The notes beneath the pieces were generated by a model that did not search any database, was not told the origin of the DNA, and saw only the letters and a list, made by a program, of their open reading frames with translations. From Gentiana macrophylla (lineage: Eukaryota > Streptophyta > Magnoliopsida > Gentianales > Gentianaceae), in the NCBI GenBank assembly GCA_026214975.1, contig CM047807.1:66195824-66259823 (forward strand): a stretch of 64,000 nt of DNA, written 5' to 3'. Position numbers and translations under genes: made by a program. Shown in pieces: positions 32,264 through 43,989 of this stretch (the first letter of the stretch is position 1; every line of letters begins with the position of its first letter).

Positions 32264-33651
32264 GTTGGGGTGTGCACAACTTCAGCAGCCTTCTCAGCAT
32301 GCTCTTATAAAACATCAACATCCACTTAAGTTGGCTTTTTCTCACCTTCCTCGTCTTATACTGCCTCATCATCTTCTTCTTTTTGTTCTTCCAAGGTTCT
32401 TAAAACCTTTCCATTTACATGTTTAACCCTCTTCTTAGCAATTTGTTTAAGTCTTTTCTTTGGCCTTTTAAAGGATTCAAATAGGGCATTTTCAAGTGCT
32501 TCCTTGTTTATAGTCTTTCTCTTTCTTGAGTCTTCCTTAAGTTGCTCAGTATAGATTTGAGCAGCTATTGTTTTCATAGGTATAACAAGTGTAGGGGAAT
32601 CTATTGTAGTGCTTGTATTAGAAGGTTTTGTAGAGTATGTTGGTCTTTTAGACTTTGTAGGCTTAAGGACATCAGTTATCTTCCTTGTAACTGACTTAGA
32701 GACTACTGTTGATTTTGTGTGTTCAGCAGGTTTCTTCTTATTTACTGATTTCCTTGATTCAACAACTTGAGGATCGGTTTTCCTTTTTGTTCTTCTCTCA
32801 ATACCCATTTGTATTTTCTCATTCACTTCTTCTTTTTCATCATCATCCAGAACAGGGATTGGTGTATTGACTTCGGGTTTGAATATTTCCTTGTTGATAG
32901 TGTGAGGAGCAACATCAGCAACCTGCAAATGATTCACGATACTTTGCACCAACAATCCGAATGGTTTTATCTTGATAAAGAAACCAGATCCAAGACACTT
33001 GACAGGCTTTTTTGCTTTTGGTACTTTTCTCAATTGTCTGTCTATCTTCTGGCATAACCTTTTTCATATAGTGTAGGAAGAAACTGGCCCAATCAAACCT
33101 CATATTTCTTGAAATAATAATCATTAAATCAAACTTGGAGTTTCTCAACAAAAAAAATCAATCTTGGGTCTAGACAAGGTATCATAACTTCTTGATAACC
33201 CAAGTAATTTTCTGATAATGCATTTGCTCAGCTGACCATATTCATGAATTGCATGCTTAACATTGATTCCAATTGACGAAGCTTCATTAGGATTAGTCTT
33301 GATTGAATCAACGAAGGTCAATCTGGGAAAATGCATATTTTCTAGGTTTGTTTGTTCTCCATTTCCTTGTGCAAACACAAAATCTCACTTAACAACTCTG
33401 AAGAGATATGTAACATATATCCATTAATGGTGGTAAGGAATTATTTTGTTTCTGGAAATATCTTCATGTTCCACCAGAAATCACACACATATTTGTAAGA
33501 AATGGTGTCCAGCCTGATGTTTAGCACATTCTCCAGACCTTTTATAACGCAGAATCCTTTTTCTAAGATTTATTGCAAGATATTTTCCAGCGGCTTTAAA
33601 AACTCCAGGAACACTCTGACTCGAACCGATGTAGATATCATCAGCAGACAT
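32264..33651 (-). pseudogene. Copia-3 ORF3 (5' part)
   Basis: Starts MSADDIYIGSSQSVPG at 33651, paralleling Copia-1 ORF3. It continues with LENVLNIRLDTISY (after a frameshift) and SRSYDTLSRPKIDF, FDWASFFLHYMKKV, then a Lys-rich tail (KKRLKQIAKKRVKHVNGK). Frameshifts lie near 33530, 33370, 33150 and 33030. It is cut at 32264 by the junction with the Tat-1 LTR. The globular domain is the best conserved part between copies. Confidence 0.75.
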
Positions 33652-33756
33652 TTTGCTTCTTGATTTTGAGATAAAGGAGAAGAAAATACTAAGAGTATAT
33701 GCAAGAGCTTGAGTGTTAGAAGGAGAGTGTAAGGATATTTCTCTGCATATTCTCTG

Positions 33757-33764
33757 ATATATAT
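33757..33764 (-). promoter_or_regulatory. Candidate TATA box for Copia-3 ORF3
   Basis: ATATATAT about 106 bp upstream of the ORF3 ATG, matching the spacing of the Copia-1 box at 5046-5053. Inferred from position only. Confidence 0.35.
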
Positions 33765-34737
33765 GCTATAGTGGCTATACTCTCTCCAGGCACGTACACT
33801 TGCATTTGCACCATCCCAATGCACGAACAAGGTTAAAACCTATTAACTTCATTTGTTGACTTTCATTAAAATTTGACTTCATCAGCAGATTGATCCATCA
33901 GTAGACTATTTGGTGTAGAGACTCTACTGATGTACTTCAGCAGGGAGTGAGTTTGCTAACATCTTGAGTACCCAGCGGATCTTCACATCTGGATCCAGCT
34001 GACTCAACATATAGAACTGCCCAACTGTATACAATATGAAATTTAATACCAATGACTGATCTGCTAAGTGAGTGCACCCAGCAGGGCAAAGGCCAATCCC
34101 TTTGGGAACTTCATTTTCTCAGTTGACCAATCTTCAAGAGCATTTAGGAATTGTTGATGCCAGTGACTAATCTACCAAGTGAGTGCACCCAGCAAGGCAA
34201 AGACTAGTCCCCTTTGTGAATTCCAGTGCTCTGCTGACCATCAGCAGGTTAGCAAACCTTGATAATCCCAAGTTCAGTTATTAACTTAGCAAACCTATTA
34301 GCATGCAGAGGCTTTGTAAAGATATCTGCAAGTTGATCTTTAGTAGTTATGTAAAGAACCACAACACCTTTCTTTTAAACATGATCTCTTATAAAATGAT
34401 GTCTCACATCAATGTGTTTGGTTCTTGAGTTCAAAACAGGCTTTTATGTTATAGCAATTGCCTTTGTGTTATCACACATTATGGGAATTTCTGTTTCTTC
34501 ATCCTATAGTCCCGTAATTGTTGTCTTAGCCCTAGGACTTGTGCACAACAACTTCCAGCAGCTATATATTCTACTTCAGCAGTGGAAGTTGATATTGAAT
34601 TATGCTTCTTGCTGAACCAGGAGACAAGTCTATTACCTATCAGCTAACACGTTCATGTGGTGCTTTTTCTATCAATCTTGCATCCAACATAATCAGAATC
34701 TGAGTAGGATATATCTTTGAAGCTTCAATATTTTGAA

Positions 34738-34858
34738 ACCATATAGCTTTTTATTGGTTAAGTTCACGAGTTGGAGATAAGCGGACTCGAACCGCTGACA
34801 TCTGCCGCAGGGTAAACCACCGCCTCTCAGGTCCCCCGACTGATTTTACCATTGAGGC
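34738..34858 (-). other. Plastid-like DNA insert (probable NUPT) from the rRNA operon spacer
   Basis: About 120 bp, absent from the matching place in Copia-1 (near 6045). Read on the minus strand it contains 'gggggacctgagaggcggtg' and 'cagcggttcgagtccgctta', which I recognise from memory as the plastid rRNA operon spacer just upstream of 23S rRNA. The target reads 'accatatccctac' in Copia-1, so CCATAT at the left border could be junction microhomology. The end of the insert looks like a tRNA T-arm but is not a complete tRNA gene. Confidence 0.72.
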
Positions 34859-35528
34859 CCCCTACACCCAAAGTTACTTTTAGATACTTGATTATCCTTT
34901 TGACAGCAGCTAAGTGACTTTCTTTGAGTTTTGATTGATATCTTGCACATACACCTACTGCAAATGATATATCTGGTCTGCTGGTTGTGAGGTACAGCAT
35001 ACTTCCTATCATCCTTCTAGATAAAGTCTGATCAAAATCTTTGTCTTCATCCAATATGATGCTTGTACCCATAGGAGTTGTAATTTTCATGCCATTTTCC
35101 ATACCAAACGTTTTCAGCGGCTTCTTAGTATACTTTGTTTGATGAATGAAGATTACATCCTTCATTTGCTTGACTTGTAATCCCAAAAACTAGTTCATTT
35201 CACCCATGATACTCATCTGGAACTTAATTTTAATGAGATTAGCAAACTTTTCACATAGTACTTCATTTTCAGAACAAAATATGATATCATCCACATAGAT
35301 TTGTACAAGTAGAGTGTTGTCTCTTTCACATATTCTGAAAAGTGTCTTATCAATGATTTATTTAGTAAAACCATTATTCACCAAGAATTAAGAAAGAGTC
35401 TAATACCAATCTCTTGGTGCCTATTTCAGTCCATAAAGTGCCTTATTGAGTCTATACACTTTATCTTCTTGATCTTTAACTTCAAAACCAGGAGGTTGCT
35501 GTACATAAACTTCTTCTTCCACCGTAGT

Positions 35529-35547
35529 GTAAACCACCGCCTCTCAG
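35529..35547 (-). other. 19-bp templated filler at a deletion
   Basis: GTAAACCACCGCCTCTCAG is identical to 34812-34830 inside the plastid-like insert. At this position Copia-1 has about 70 bp of RT coding sequence (about 6728-6797) that is missing here. The stretch therefore looks like repair filler. Confidence 0.75.
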
Positions 35548-36328
35548 CATATGCCAAAAACAATCTGATACCTTCCAATCTTCGAACTGGGGCATATGTC
35601 TTATCAAAATCTATCCCCTTCTGCTTGTGAATAGCCTTTAGCAACTAGTTTGGTCTTATTTCTAACAATGATACCAGATTCATCCAACTTGTTTCTGTAA
35701 CCTATTTTGTATCTATGATATTTCCATGATGTGGCCTTTCAACTAATGTCCATACTTGATTTCTTTCAAACTCATTATGTTCTTCTTGCATAGAAATTAT
35801 CCAATCAGGATTAGCAATTGTTTCTTCAATAGCTTTAGGTTCTAGTTGAGATAAAAAAAACAAGTGAACATAGCTTCTAGTTATTTTCTAGTCTTGACAC
35901 CTTGCTGTACATCACCAATTACTTGTTTAGTAGGGTGATCCTTCAACCATTGTAAATCATTATTTTGTTGATAAACTGGAACTTGATTTATTGATGGGTC
36001 TGCTGTAGGTTCAGTAGGGGGATCAGCAGATCCTTCAGCAGGATCAGTTGTTGTATCAAATGTATAATCAGCAGGTCCTTCAGCAGGGGCAGCATTAGGT
36101 ATATTTTCACTTCCAAAATCAAAAACTTTATATCACTTAACGTTATTAGAATATTCACATACTCAGGGTTTGTGGTTTCCAGATTTACAACAGATTCTGG
36201 AACTTTCTTATCTTGCAATCCAGTGAACTTTGGTACATCAAACACAACATGTATAGAAACTTCATGTTTAAGTGTTCTTTTGTTCAGGGTTTAAAAGTCT
36301 TCAATTGCTCCTTATGATTCAAAATAAA

Positions 36329-37403
36329 TCAATTACTCCAAAATGGATGAAAGTAGGATATGTTAGGCTTTCTTCCATTCCAAACATCATAAGGTGTCTT
36401 GTCAAGCTTTCTATTTATAGAAGTTTTGTTCTGTGTATAACATGTTGTATTGATGGCTTCAGCCCAATACCTCTCTGGTAACTTTGCTTCACTAATCATT
36501 GCCCTGTTGGTTTCCTTCAAAGTCCTGTTTGTTCTTTCTGTTGAAGGGTTCTAGTGGCTGCTAGTTTATGCAGAACACCATCTTGTTCATAGTACTCTCT
36601 AATGACTTTGTTTAGTAACTCAATACCCTTGTCTGATCTGATATTTACTATTGTAACACTTTTCTCATTATGTAACCTCTTCAAAAGTTCAGATATCTTC
36701 TGTAGTGTTTCATTTTTCTTGTTCATAAAGATTACGCTAATGTATCTTGAATAATCATCCACAACTACCAGAGTATACTTCTTTCCAGTTATACTTGTTG
36801 GTATCACTGGTCCAAAAACATCCATATGCATCAGCTCCAAAACTCTTTTAGTAGATTATTGAGTCTTAGTCTTGAAACTTGCTTTTGTCTCCTTACCTTG
36901 TTGTCCAGCATCACAAATACCATCCTTCTTATATGTGATTTCAGGCAGACCTACCACCATCTTCTTTTTCACCAACAGATTGATATCATCAAAGTTTAGA
37001 TGATTTAACTTCTTATGCCATGGCCAGTCGAGTTCTGATTTTGTAAGTACAATGAGACATGTTTCTGGTACAGCTGTGGTCAAGTCTACAATGTACATAT
37101 TATGTTGTCTTCTTCCAGCTATTACTAATTGATGTGCCATCTCACTTAACACAGTACAATGATTTTTGTCAAAATATAACCCATGTCATAAAATTGATTG
37201 GTGCTCAGCAGGTTGTAGTCCAGCCCTTCAATATAAGCAACATTCTTGATTGTAAGACCATTCTTCCTTATGCCATATTCTCTTGTGTATCCAGGTTTAT
37301 CTTTGTTTCCAAAGTTGACTTTTGGTCCATCCTTGGCAACAAAATCCACCAAATAGTGCTTGCTCTTTGTCATGTGTCTGCAACATCCACTGTCAAAATA
37401 CAA
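36329..37403 (-). pseudogene. pol: Copia-3 pol: protease, zinc region and integrase
   Basis: The protease site is intact in sequence (YFDSGCCRHMTKSKHY). The zinc region is WHKKLNHLNF..CDAGQQGKE, with the last Cys of CxxC replaced by Gly. The integrase core shows MDVFGP and IRSDKGIELLNK; the Glu segment is frameshifted (LAATRTLQQ). A further block (36520-36329) reads KETNRAMISEAKLPERYWAE and TPYDVWNGRKPN. Confidence 0.84.
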
Positions 37404-37429
37404 GACACCCTACAAAACAAATTTAATGT

Positions 37430-38220
37430 GTTTTAGGTATCCAAACCTATTTGAGTCCATGGTGGTCAGTTGTAAACACAACCCTTGGCATATTTCTATA
37501 AGGTCTCTTTTGAAAGGTGTTGCACTTTTGGTCGTATATGTATGCCATATTCCTATAGTAACTAATGTTAGATTGTGTAGCATTCATATATAGTTTTTGG
37601 CCTTTTGGTACATAATACTGTGCAAAGTGATTTCTATTCTTAGATGCATCAGTGTAACCATAAGGTTGTTGTCTGTTAAGAACAGACCTATATTATGGTC
37701 TCTGATGAGGCCTCGGTTGAGGTCTCTGCTGAGTCCTTGGCTGATTCCACTGCCGAGGTCTAGCCTTAGCATTATGGTTAAACTTCTTGTTTCTAACAGT
37801 AGGGGAGGGAATATCCCAACTTCATCAGCAGGGAACAATCTACCTTTCCCCTGAGATAAGTATCCCTTGAATGATTAAAATTCTTAGGTTTGACTTTATT
37901 ATTCTTGGGATATTTCTGGTTCTTGGCTGATCTTGGATTATCCTTTCGGGGTTCTGCAGATCTGTTATCTGCAGGTCTAGAAGGTGCCGCACACCTACCT
38001 TTGGATTTACCCTCGTTTCTAGGTTCAATTGTCATTTTAGATTTCTGATTTTGCTTCTTTGAAGCATTTCGGCAGGCTTAAATGCCTCAGTAGCCTTCTG
38101 GGATGTAGGATCTTGTGTAGCTACAAACTTAAGACCAATCCTGGCACTAAGTTCAGCAGCCTTACTTGATCCATCCTTGGAAGGTGGTTGGGTGTCAAAT
38201 CCAAGGCATGTTCCAGCACA
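37430..38220 (-). pseudogene. Copia-3 gag-protease linker
   Basis: Low-complexity remnants matching Copia-1 9043-9612: AELSARIGLKFVATQDPTSQ (38238 downward), PRSAKNQKYPKNNKVKPKNF and short repeats of 'ctctgatgaggcctcggttg'. The similarity ends near 38220, where the orientation switches. Confidence 0.6.
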
Positions 38221-39573
38221 GACTCTGATGGTTGACACAACACCAGTACTGATACCACCTCCACTTTCAAAAGAGGTACGAGCATAGAAAACTCAACCTC
38301 AACAAGCTCAGACTAAGAAATCTATTGGCAGTTCTGATCAGGGTTTCCAGGCAGCTGTGGATACATTGGATTAAGTATTGGAACAACAAGCCTTGTATCT
38401 CAGAACCATGTCGGTAGCTGAGTATATTGACATGCAGAATATCATTGTGAGGAATTAGAGTCAACTTATCGTTCAGATGAACACAAATCTAACCAACAGG
38501 TGCATAGGTCAGACAAAACACATTTAACTGGAAAAAATAAATGTCTAGCAGCTGCTATTAGAACCAGAATGGCCCATTTGTGCAAACAATTAATAAACAA
38601 GGAGAGAGACTTACTGCAATTGAGTCCAAATTGGACACCATAGTTGCAGCTGCTGAAACAACAAACAATATCTTGCTCCAACTCCCTAAGGATGATGCCA
38701 AAATAGGGGAAGAAGGAGATAAGACTGATGGATTTACAACTAGACCACTTCACTTCACTGAAGAACAAATTAGAGCAAGAGATAGAGAGATGAGAGTCAG
38801 ATCTGAAGCTGATCGAGGAGCAGCAAAGGCAAATTCGAGAAGAAAAGGAAAGGGCAAGAAATTAGTCTTTCATTAGCTTGCCATTCCTAGTGCACAGAAG
38901 GGATGATGACAGAGACAAATCAGGAAATAAGAAAAGGCTTGGATCTGGCCAACAACAGAAAAGTTGTCACCATCAAAGAAGTACCTCCAGCAAGTATCAA
39001 AGTCAGTCAACAGGAAGTTCACTCTGAGTGCCACAAAGGAAGCTCCAATGCTCATAGATATTAGGAGACTAATGAGGAAGAAGTTAGAAGTGAGACAATG
39101 GATTTCTTACAAAGCTCTGACTTACTATATCCTAACATGTCTCAAGATGAGGCATGGTTAGACTGGCTATCAAAAAATGAAGAAAGACTTCAGCCAGACA
39201 TGGCCAAGTTGTATGCTGAGATAAAATGAGTGTATTTAACTAAAAGTAGAGCATCAGTTGAGGGGGAACCTAGTTCAAAACAGAGAAGATCAGTTGACAC
39301 CCTCAAAGAACTAAAAATTTCCGAAGAGCTTACTAAGGAATGGGAAGCAAAATTTGAAAATATGAGAAAGGAGTTCAGACCTATGTCTAGAAAATAAGAA
39401 AAAGAACAATGAGACATGCTCAAACAATTGAAACTTGTTGATGGAGATGTTACTGAAGCTAAGAAAAGGATGGAGGAATACTTTGGCAAGCCACAGGCAC
39501 ATGAAACCTTGCAAGACTTCAACAGACTGTTCAACAGAAGATGTTTTGGGAACCCGCCTAGGGAATTGCCTTA
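38221..39573 (+). pseudogene. Copia-5 ORF3 (C-terminal coiled-coil part)
   Basis: The plus strand reads in segments: IGSSDQGFQAAVDTLD, then ERLTAIESKLDTIVAAAETT followed by a Lys/Arg-rich RRKGKGKKL, later SVDTLKELKISEELTKEWEA and TEAKKRMEEYFGKPQAHETL. Predicted coiled coil plus basic stretches match the C-terminal half of the Copia-1 ORF3 in character. Several stops (near 38374, 38458, 39228 and 39398) mark it as broken. Confidence 0.65.
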
Positions 39574-39833
39574 GCCTACTTGATGTGAAAGTTTCTAAAA
39601 GTGGATTTCAAGGACATGATGGGCATTCACACTACAATGTTCAGGAGGTATTAGGAAAGTCTTAAGAACTAGTAGTTGTAATAATATCTATTATTTGTCC
39701 TTTTGAATATTTTGCCATTTTGACCCTTTACGGATGAATAGAATTTCTAAATTTCATTCTTATTTATTATATAAAAATGCTTTACTTATGTTTGGTCTTA
39801 TGAGGGTTTTGGCATCATAAAAAATGGGGAAAT
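39574..39833 (+). other. Copia-5 3' untranslated region and PPT
   Basis: Noncoding A/T-rich sequence ending in the purine-rich AAAAATGGGGAAAT that abuts the LTR. Confidence 0.7.
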
Positions 39834-41215
39834 TGTTAGGAACATTTTAATTTTTTTATGATGGCCATACTAGCTGTTATAGAAAGCCTGAAATAAGTTA
39901 AAATAAGTTAGAATGAATTGTATTGGATTTACTTAGAGGTATGACATGTTGTATAAGTTCAGTTAGACAAGCATTGTACTAGACTGGTAGACCGGCTCAG
40001 TAAAGGCAGAAAACCAGCAAAGTGCAAAAGCACCGGCACAGTAAAGTGAAGACCTATGGACCGACTTAAAACCAAGGAAGTCTGGGATGACCTTGGGTAA
40101 GTCTAAGTATTGTTACAAGTATTGAAACTAATTTTCTATAATATGGTGTACACTGATCTCACACAAAACTAAGGATTAGTGAAGTAAATGACTATCGACT
40201 GATATAGAAAGCAACAACAGAGTAAAAGATCAAGCTACCGAGTAAAGCTGTCACTTGACCAGTGAAGTAACTAAGGAGTAGTCAAGTGAAGGAATTATTG
40301 AACCAGTAAAGTAAAGAAGAAGCAGCTAAGTCAAGTAAGCTACTAAGAGACCTAATCAGAAATTTGGAAAATATGGAAGATCAACTAATTAATTCACAAC
40401 CAATCAATGACGGATTTTATGATGAACGTTTGAAGAAAACCCGGATCACTAAATTCAAGGAGGATTAAATCAAGCCATAATAAAAGATGATTCTGAGCAT
40501 TAAATAGTCAACGGATGAAAATTCAAATTACGGCTATAAATAGAATGTATTGACAGACAACAAGAAGGATCAATGTTTTAAGAAATCTAAGTGCTGAAAC
40601 TCCCTCAAATCATAAACCATCATAATTGATCTAAAAAGAAACATCAAGGCAATCAAGTTCAGAATTATCAAGATCTTCATCAGAAAATATCCAAGTCTAA
40701 ACTTGATCAGTTTTTTGGATTTATCAAATTCACACCCCTCTCAAGTAATTGAATCAGAGATATCTGAGAAGGAGTTGTGCTGCTGTGATAGCAGTTAAAG
40801 GAATTGTTCTCAATGAGCAGTGTGTGAAGACTGAGTCACTGAAGCTTTTATAGAGAAAGAGTGATAGTCTGTAGATTGGGAAGCTTGTGTAGCTAAGGAC
40901 ATTGATAACTATTGTATTGGTGAAAAATAATAGTGAATTCCTCCAATCATCACAAGGGAATAGTGGATTAAAGGGTTACACAACCCTGAACCACTATGAA
41001 CCTTGTGTTATTTACTCACAACATTTTATTTTCTGCATTTACATTCAGTACTTTATTATATTTGCCTATGATTGATTAATTGTTTTGAAAATACGTTTAG
41101 AAAGGTTTTCATTCCGCTGCACAAGATCTTTTTTTCAAGAAACATTTTGAAATCCCAATATAGTCATTCACCCCTGCCTCACTGACTATATTTAAAACCT
41201 TCGCTGGGACCAACA
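39834..41215 (+). repeat. Copia-5 3' LTR
   Basis: A 1382-bp LTR from TGTTAGGAAC to CTGGGACCAACA. Its last ~150 bp match 12821-12995. It contains many copies of short 'agtaaag' or 'agtgaag' words between 39990 and 40320. No mate is present in the window. Confidence 0.85.
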
Positions 41216-42085
41216 CCAACTGATCCTAATCTTGATGCAGCCGGAATCCATTCTACGGTTGGCATTACTAAAGATGCAGAAATCACTCCTTCTATTTGAG
41301 GGGAGGCCGATCTGAGTGACCCGGAAGTCTTAGCCTAAGTGAATAAGAAGAAGAGGGCCTCCAACTTCAAAGTCAAGGCCGAACTGGGGTGACTTCTCTG
41401 GAGGGGAGGTTAGGTAAGAGAAGTAGATCTGCTGCTTTCCCCAATGAGACTCATGATTAGTCTCGAGAAAGAAAATACGCTTCTACTGAATAGCAACACA
41501 TCATTGAGATGACTGATGGTGAGCTAGATGCTATTGGCTTTGGTGCCATGGAATATGTGAGTTGGTGTTCCCTTTTTGAGTTTTGCACCTTGACACACTA
41601 GCGTATTTGTTCTGATTGCTTTTGCTTTATCAAGCAGGGGACTTGGCTTAGCGAGGAAGCTTTCCAACGACTGTCTAACTATATAGTCAAGACGGGAAGC
41701 TTTGAGAAGAAGATCGCCGATCTCCGTGCAGATCGGGAAAGACTCAATGGCTCCATTGAGTCCAAAGAGAAGGAGAATGCCGCCCTTAAAGGGAAACTTC
41801 AAGCTCAAGAGGCAGAGCTAAAGGAGAGTTAAGACAAGTATATTACCAGTTTACAAGCTGCCATAGATCAGCACTCTCAAGAGATTACCAAACGGGAGCA
41901 GGCTAAACCAAGCTCTGTAAGGAGAAGAATGATCTGGATGCAGCTATCCAAGGTCAGATGGCCAAGACCATTGAGAAGTACAAGGCTTCTCCTGAGTTTT
42001 CTCAGGCCTTGACGTTACTACCTACCCCAGTGCTCAATCATGGCTACACTCTAGGGTCGATGAGGCCTAGAGCAAGTTTCCTGAC
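41216..42085 (+). pseudogene. Fragment of a Tat-type antisense gene (coiled coil)
   Basis: Plus strand: MTDGELDAIGFGAMEY, a likely intron (GAATAT/GTGAGT donor near 41558, ATCAAGCAG acceptor near 41637), then GTWLSEEAFQRLSNYIVKTG and a coiled coil (KKIADLRADRERLNGSIESK). This matches the style of antisense ORF B, implying that the parent Tat element ran on the minus strand. The ends are cut by the Copia-5 LTR and the Sire-4 LTR. Confidence 0.6.
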
Positions 42086-43815
42086 TGTTGGTTCCATGGA
42101 ATGGCTAACACAAGTTTAGAGCGGGGGGGGGGGGAATAAACTTGTCACCAAAAACTTTTCCTGAACTGGAATTGCCCCAGGAACTGAGGTTCTCTGAAAC
42201 TCAAACTATTGCTTAGTTCAGTTTTGTTCCTGTCCCTTAACTTGTGCGGAGTTCAGCTAACTCAACAGAGTATAAGTCAATAACGACTTATTCTTAGCCC
42301 AGTTAACTGGCAGCAGATAAGACTAGCCTTTAGTGCAATAGATGTGTCAATAAAGATCTGAACCTCCTATGTATCATTTTTATGCTGACTCAGTGTTTTA
42401 TGTTTGCTGAGTGTGAGAATAAATAGATAAGGCAATAATTAAATCGATCACAGCAATAATGTAAATGCATAAAGTAAATCAAAATAAGATTTGTTTATGG
42501 AAGTCCCGGGGGGTGTAATCCCGTACGTCTCCCCTTCTCCTGTGGAGTAGGAGGTATCACTAGAATTTTGAGATAACCGTTACAAAATCCTAGCCTAATG
42601 ACAGTCCTTCACGACACCCTAGTTTCACTTTCTACACATAATGAAGAAAGGTAGGATTGCTCCCTTCATTCTGCACACTAATCCTTCGGAGGTGGAATAA
42701 CTCCTTCACCAGCTCACCACTGACATGCACACAGTCCGCAGACTACACCAACAGCTGTGGCAACCAAGTTGCAACTGCTTCAGGAAAGGTGGAATTGCTC
42801 TCCAGAAACTGTGCATAGCCAACCCTTCTTCACAAAGGTTAGGTTTAAAATTAATCAAATAATTAATTGAGTGAGCTGTCCGATTCTTCTGGATATAGAG
42901 TTGTAGCTCCAAGATGCCTTCTTCCCCCTTAATAGGTTACTGGATTCTTCTTGTAAATCTCCAAGGCAATTCTGTTGGCTTCCCCTTTTCTAGATGTGAA
43001 AGCTGATTTTCTGGATCTGGATCTTTAGATATGTGCTATTCAAAACTTCTCAGATCCCTATTTCCAATCCTTTTTCTCTGTGTATTTATAGGGGTAATGC
43101 AACGGTCAACTAGCTCTTGTAGCCGTTACATTTGTCGTTTAGCCAACGTTCATCTGTACGACCTTTTGTCGTTTTGTCAGTTCAAATTTAAACAAGGCCT
43201 TAACTCAGTTTTCTACTCTTCTTCAAAACTGAGTACCTTGTGTCCTTGACATCTGACTCTTAATGATTAAGTCGGAATACACCATTCAACTTCCTTCTTC
43301 TCCTGATAACTGATAATCTTTTTCCTTAAGATTATTCAGCTTTACGTGATCTATAGTTCAGTTTTTGGTCACCACAAACTTGCCTGAATCCCGACTTATA
43401 GTCAAGACTTAATCAGCTTCTAACTGAGTTTGCCACCTCAGTTCTTCAGTCTTCAACAACTGAGTCTGTATCCCTCAGTCCTTCAGTTTTCTAGATAAGC
43501 CAACTGTGTATGTATCCTCAAAGAAACTTATCTTCTTGACTTCCTCATAATCCGAGTCTGAGCCTCGCCTTCATATGTATACTCAGTTTTCTTGTTGACT
43601 CAGCTGTTTGTCTAGTTCCTATTCTATTACAATGCTTGTCTGAAACAACCTATACAACGTTCAGACTCTAGATAGAACTTGTACATTTTCTCTAGACAAT
43701 TTCTTGCTTCTTCTCTCATTTTGCACTATAACAGTTAGTTATGACTTCATCATCATGGTTGTAAATGATTTATCTAATTACGTGACGAATCATCATCAAA
43801 ATAATATTTCAAACA
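42086..43815 (-). repeat. Sire-4 left LTR
   Basis: A 1730-bp LTR bounded by TGTTGGTTCC and AATATTTCAAACA. A G-run of about 13 lies at 42121-42135 where the other LTR has six. A TATA-like TATAAATACACAG lies near 43080-43092 on the minus strand. The PPT next to it is degenerate (ATTTCTCCCATTTTG on the plus strand). Confidence 0.9.
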
Positions 43816-43989
43816 ATTTCTCCCATTTTGATGACGTATCATAACCCTCCCTAAAAGCAATAATAAAAGAATCGTGCAAGAAATCATAACAAAAACAATT
43901 TGGATAACAAACTAAACAGCTGAGTTCATTACAAGATTAAAGTTGAAACAAACTGAGTTAACATTGGGTAAATTACAATATAAATTACA

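Larger units (their letters stand above)
34250..36260 (-). pseudogene. pol: Copia-3 pol: RT and RNase H
   Basis: Fragments in several frames: integrase C-terminal linker (36245 downward), DFDKTYAPVRRLEGIRL, PISFAVGVCARYQSK-like RNase H entry, HQTKYTKKPLKTFGMEN (where Copia-1 has a stop), STAEVEYIAAGSCCAQVL, and the ADIFTKPL-like end near 34290. The YVDD region near 35300 can still be read. The insert at 34738-34858 and the filled deletion at 35529-35547 disrupt it. Confidence 0.82.
32264..38220 (-). mobile_element. Copia-3: Sirevirus-type element lacking both LTRs
   Basis: Minus-strand relative of Copia-1 in the same order: gag linker, protease, integrase, RT, RNase H, ORF3. It is truncated inside ORF3 on the left and inside the gag linker on the right. 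It carries many frameshifts, a plastid-like insert (34738-34858) and a deletion filled with a related 19-bp piece (35529-35547). It meets Tat-1's LTR on the left and an inverted Sirevirus-type half (Copia-5) on the right. Confidence 0.87.
38221..41215 (+). mobile_element. Copia-5: plus-strand 3' half of a Sirevirus-type element
   Basis: An ORF3 C-terminal portion, PPT (AAAAATGGGGAAAT, about 39820-39833) and 3' LTR (39834-41215), all plus strand. Everything upstream of ORF3 is missing. It abuts Copia-3 in inverted orientation near 38220. Confidence 0.82.

Noticed and set aside
34766..34800. tRNA gene in the plastid-like insert
   Set aside because: The stretch 'ggttcgagtccgc' looks like a T-arm, but no acceptor, D or anticodon arm fits, and the sequence reads as operon spacer.
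38580..38876. Independent small gene with coiled coil and basic tail
   Set aside because: It is the central part of a broken ORF3 of Copia-5, followed in order by further ORF3 pieces, PPT and LTR.
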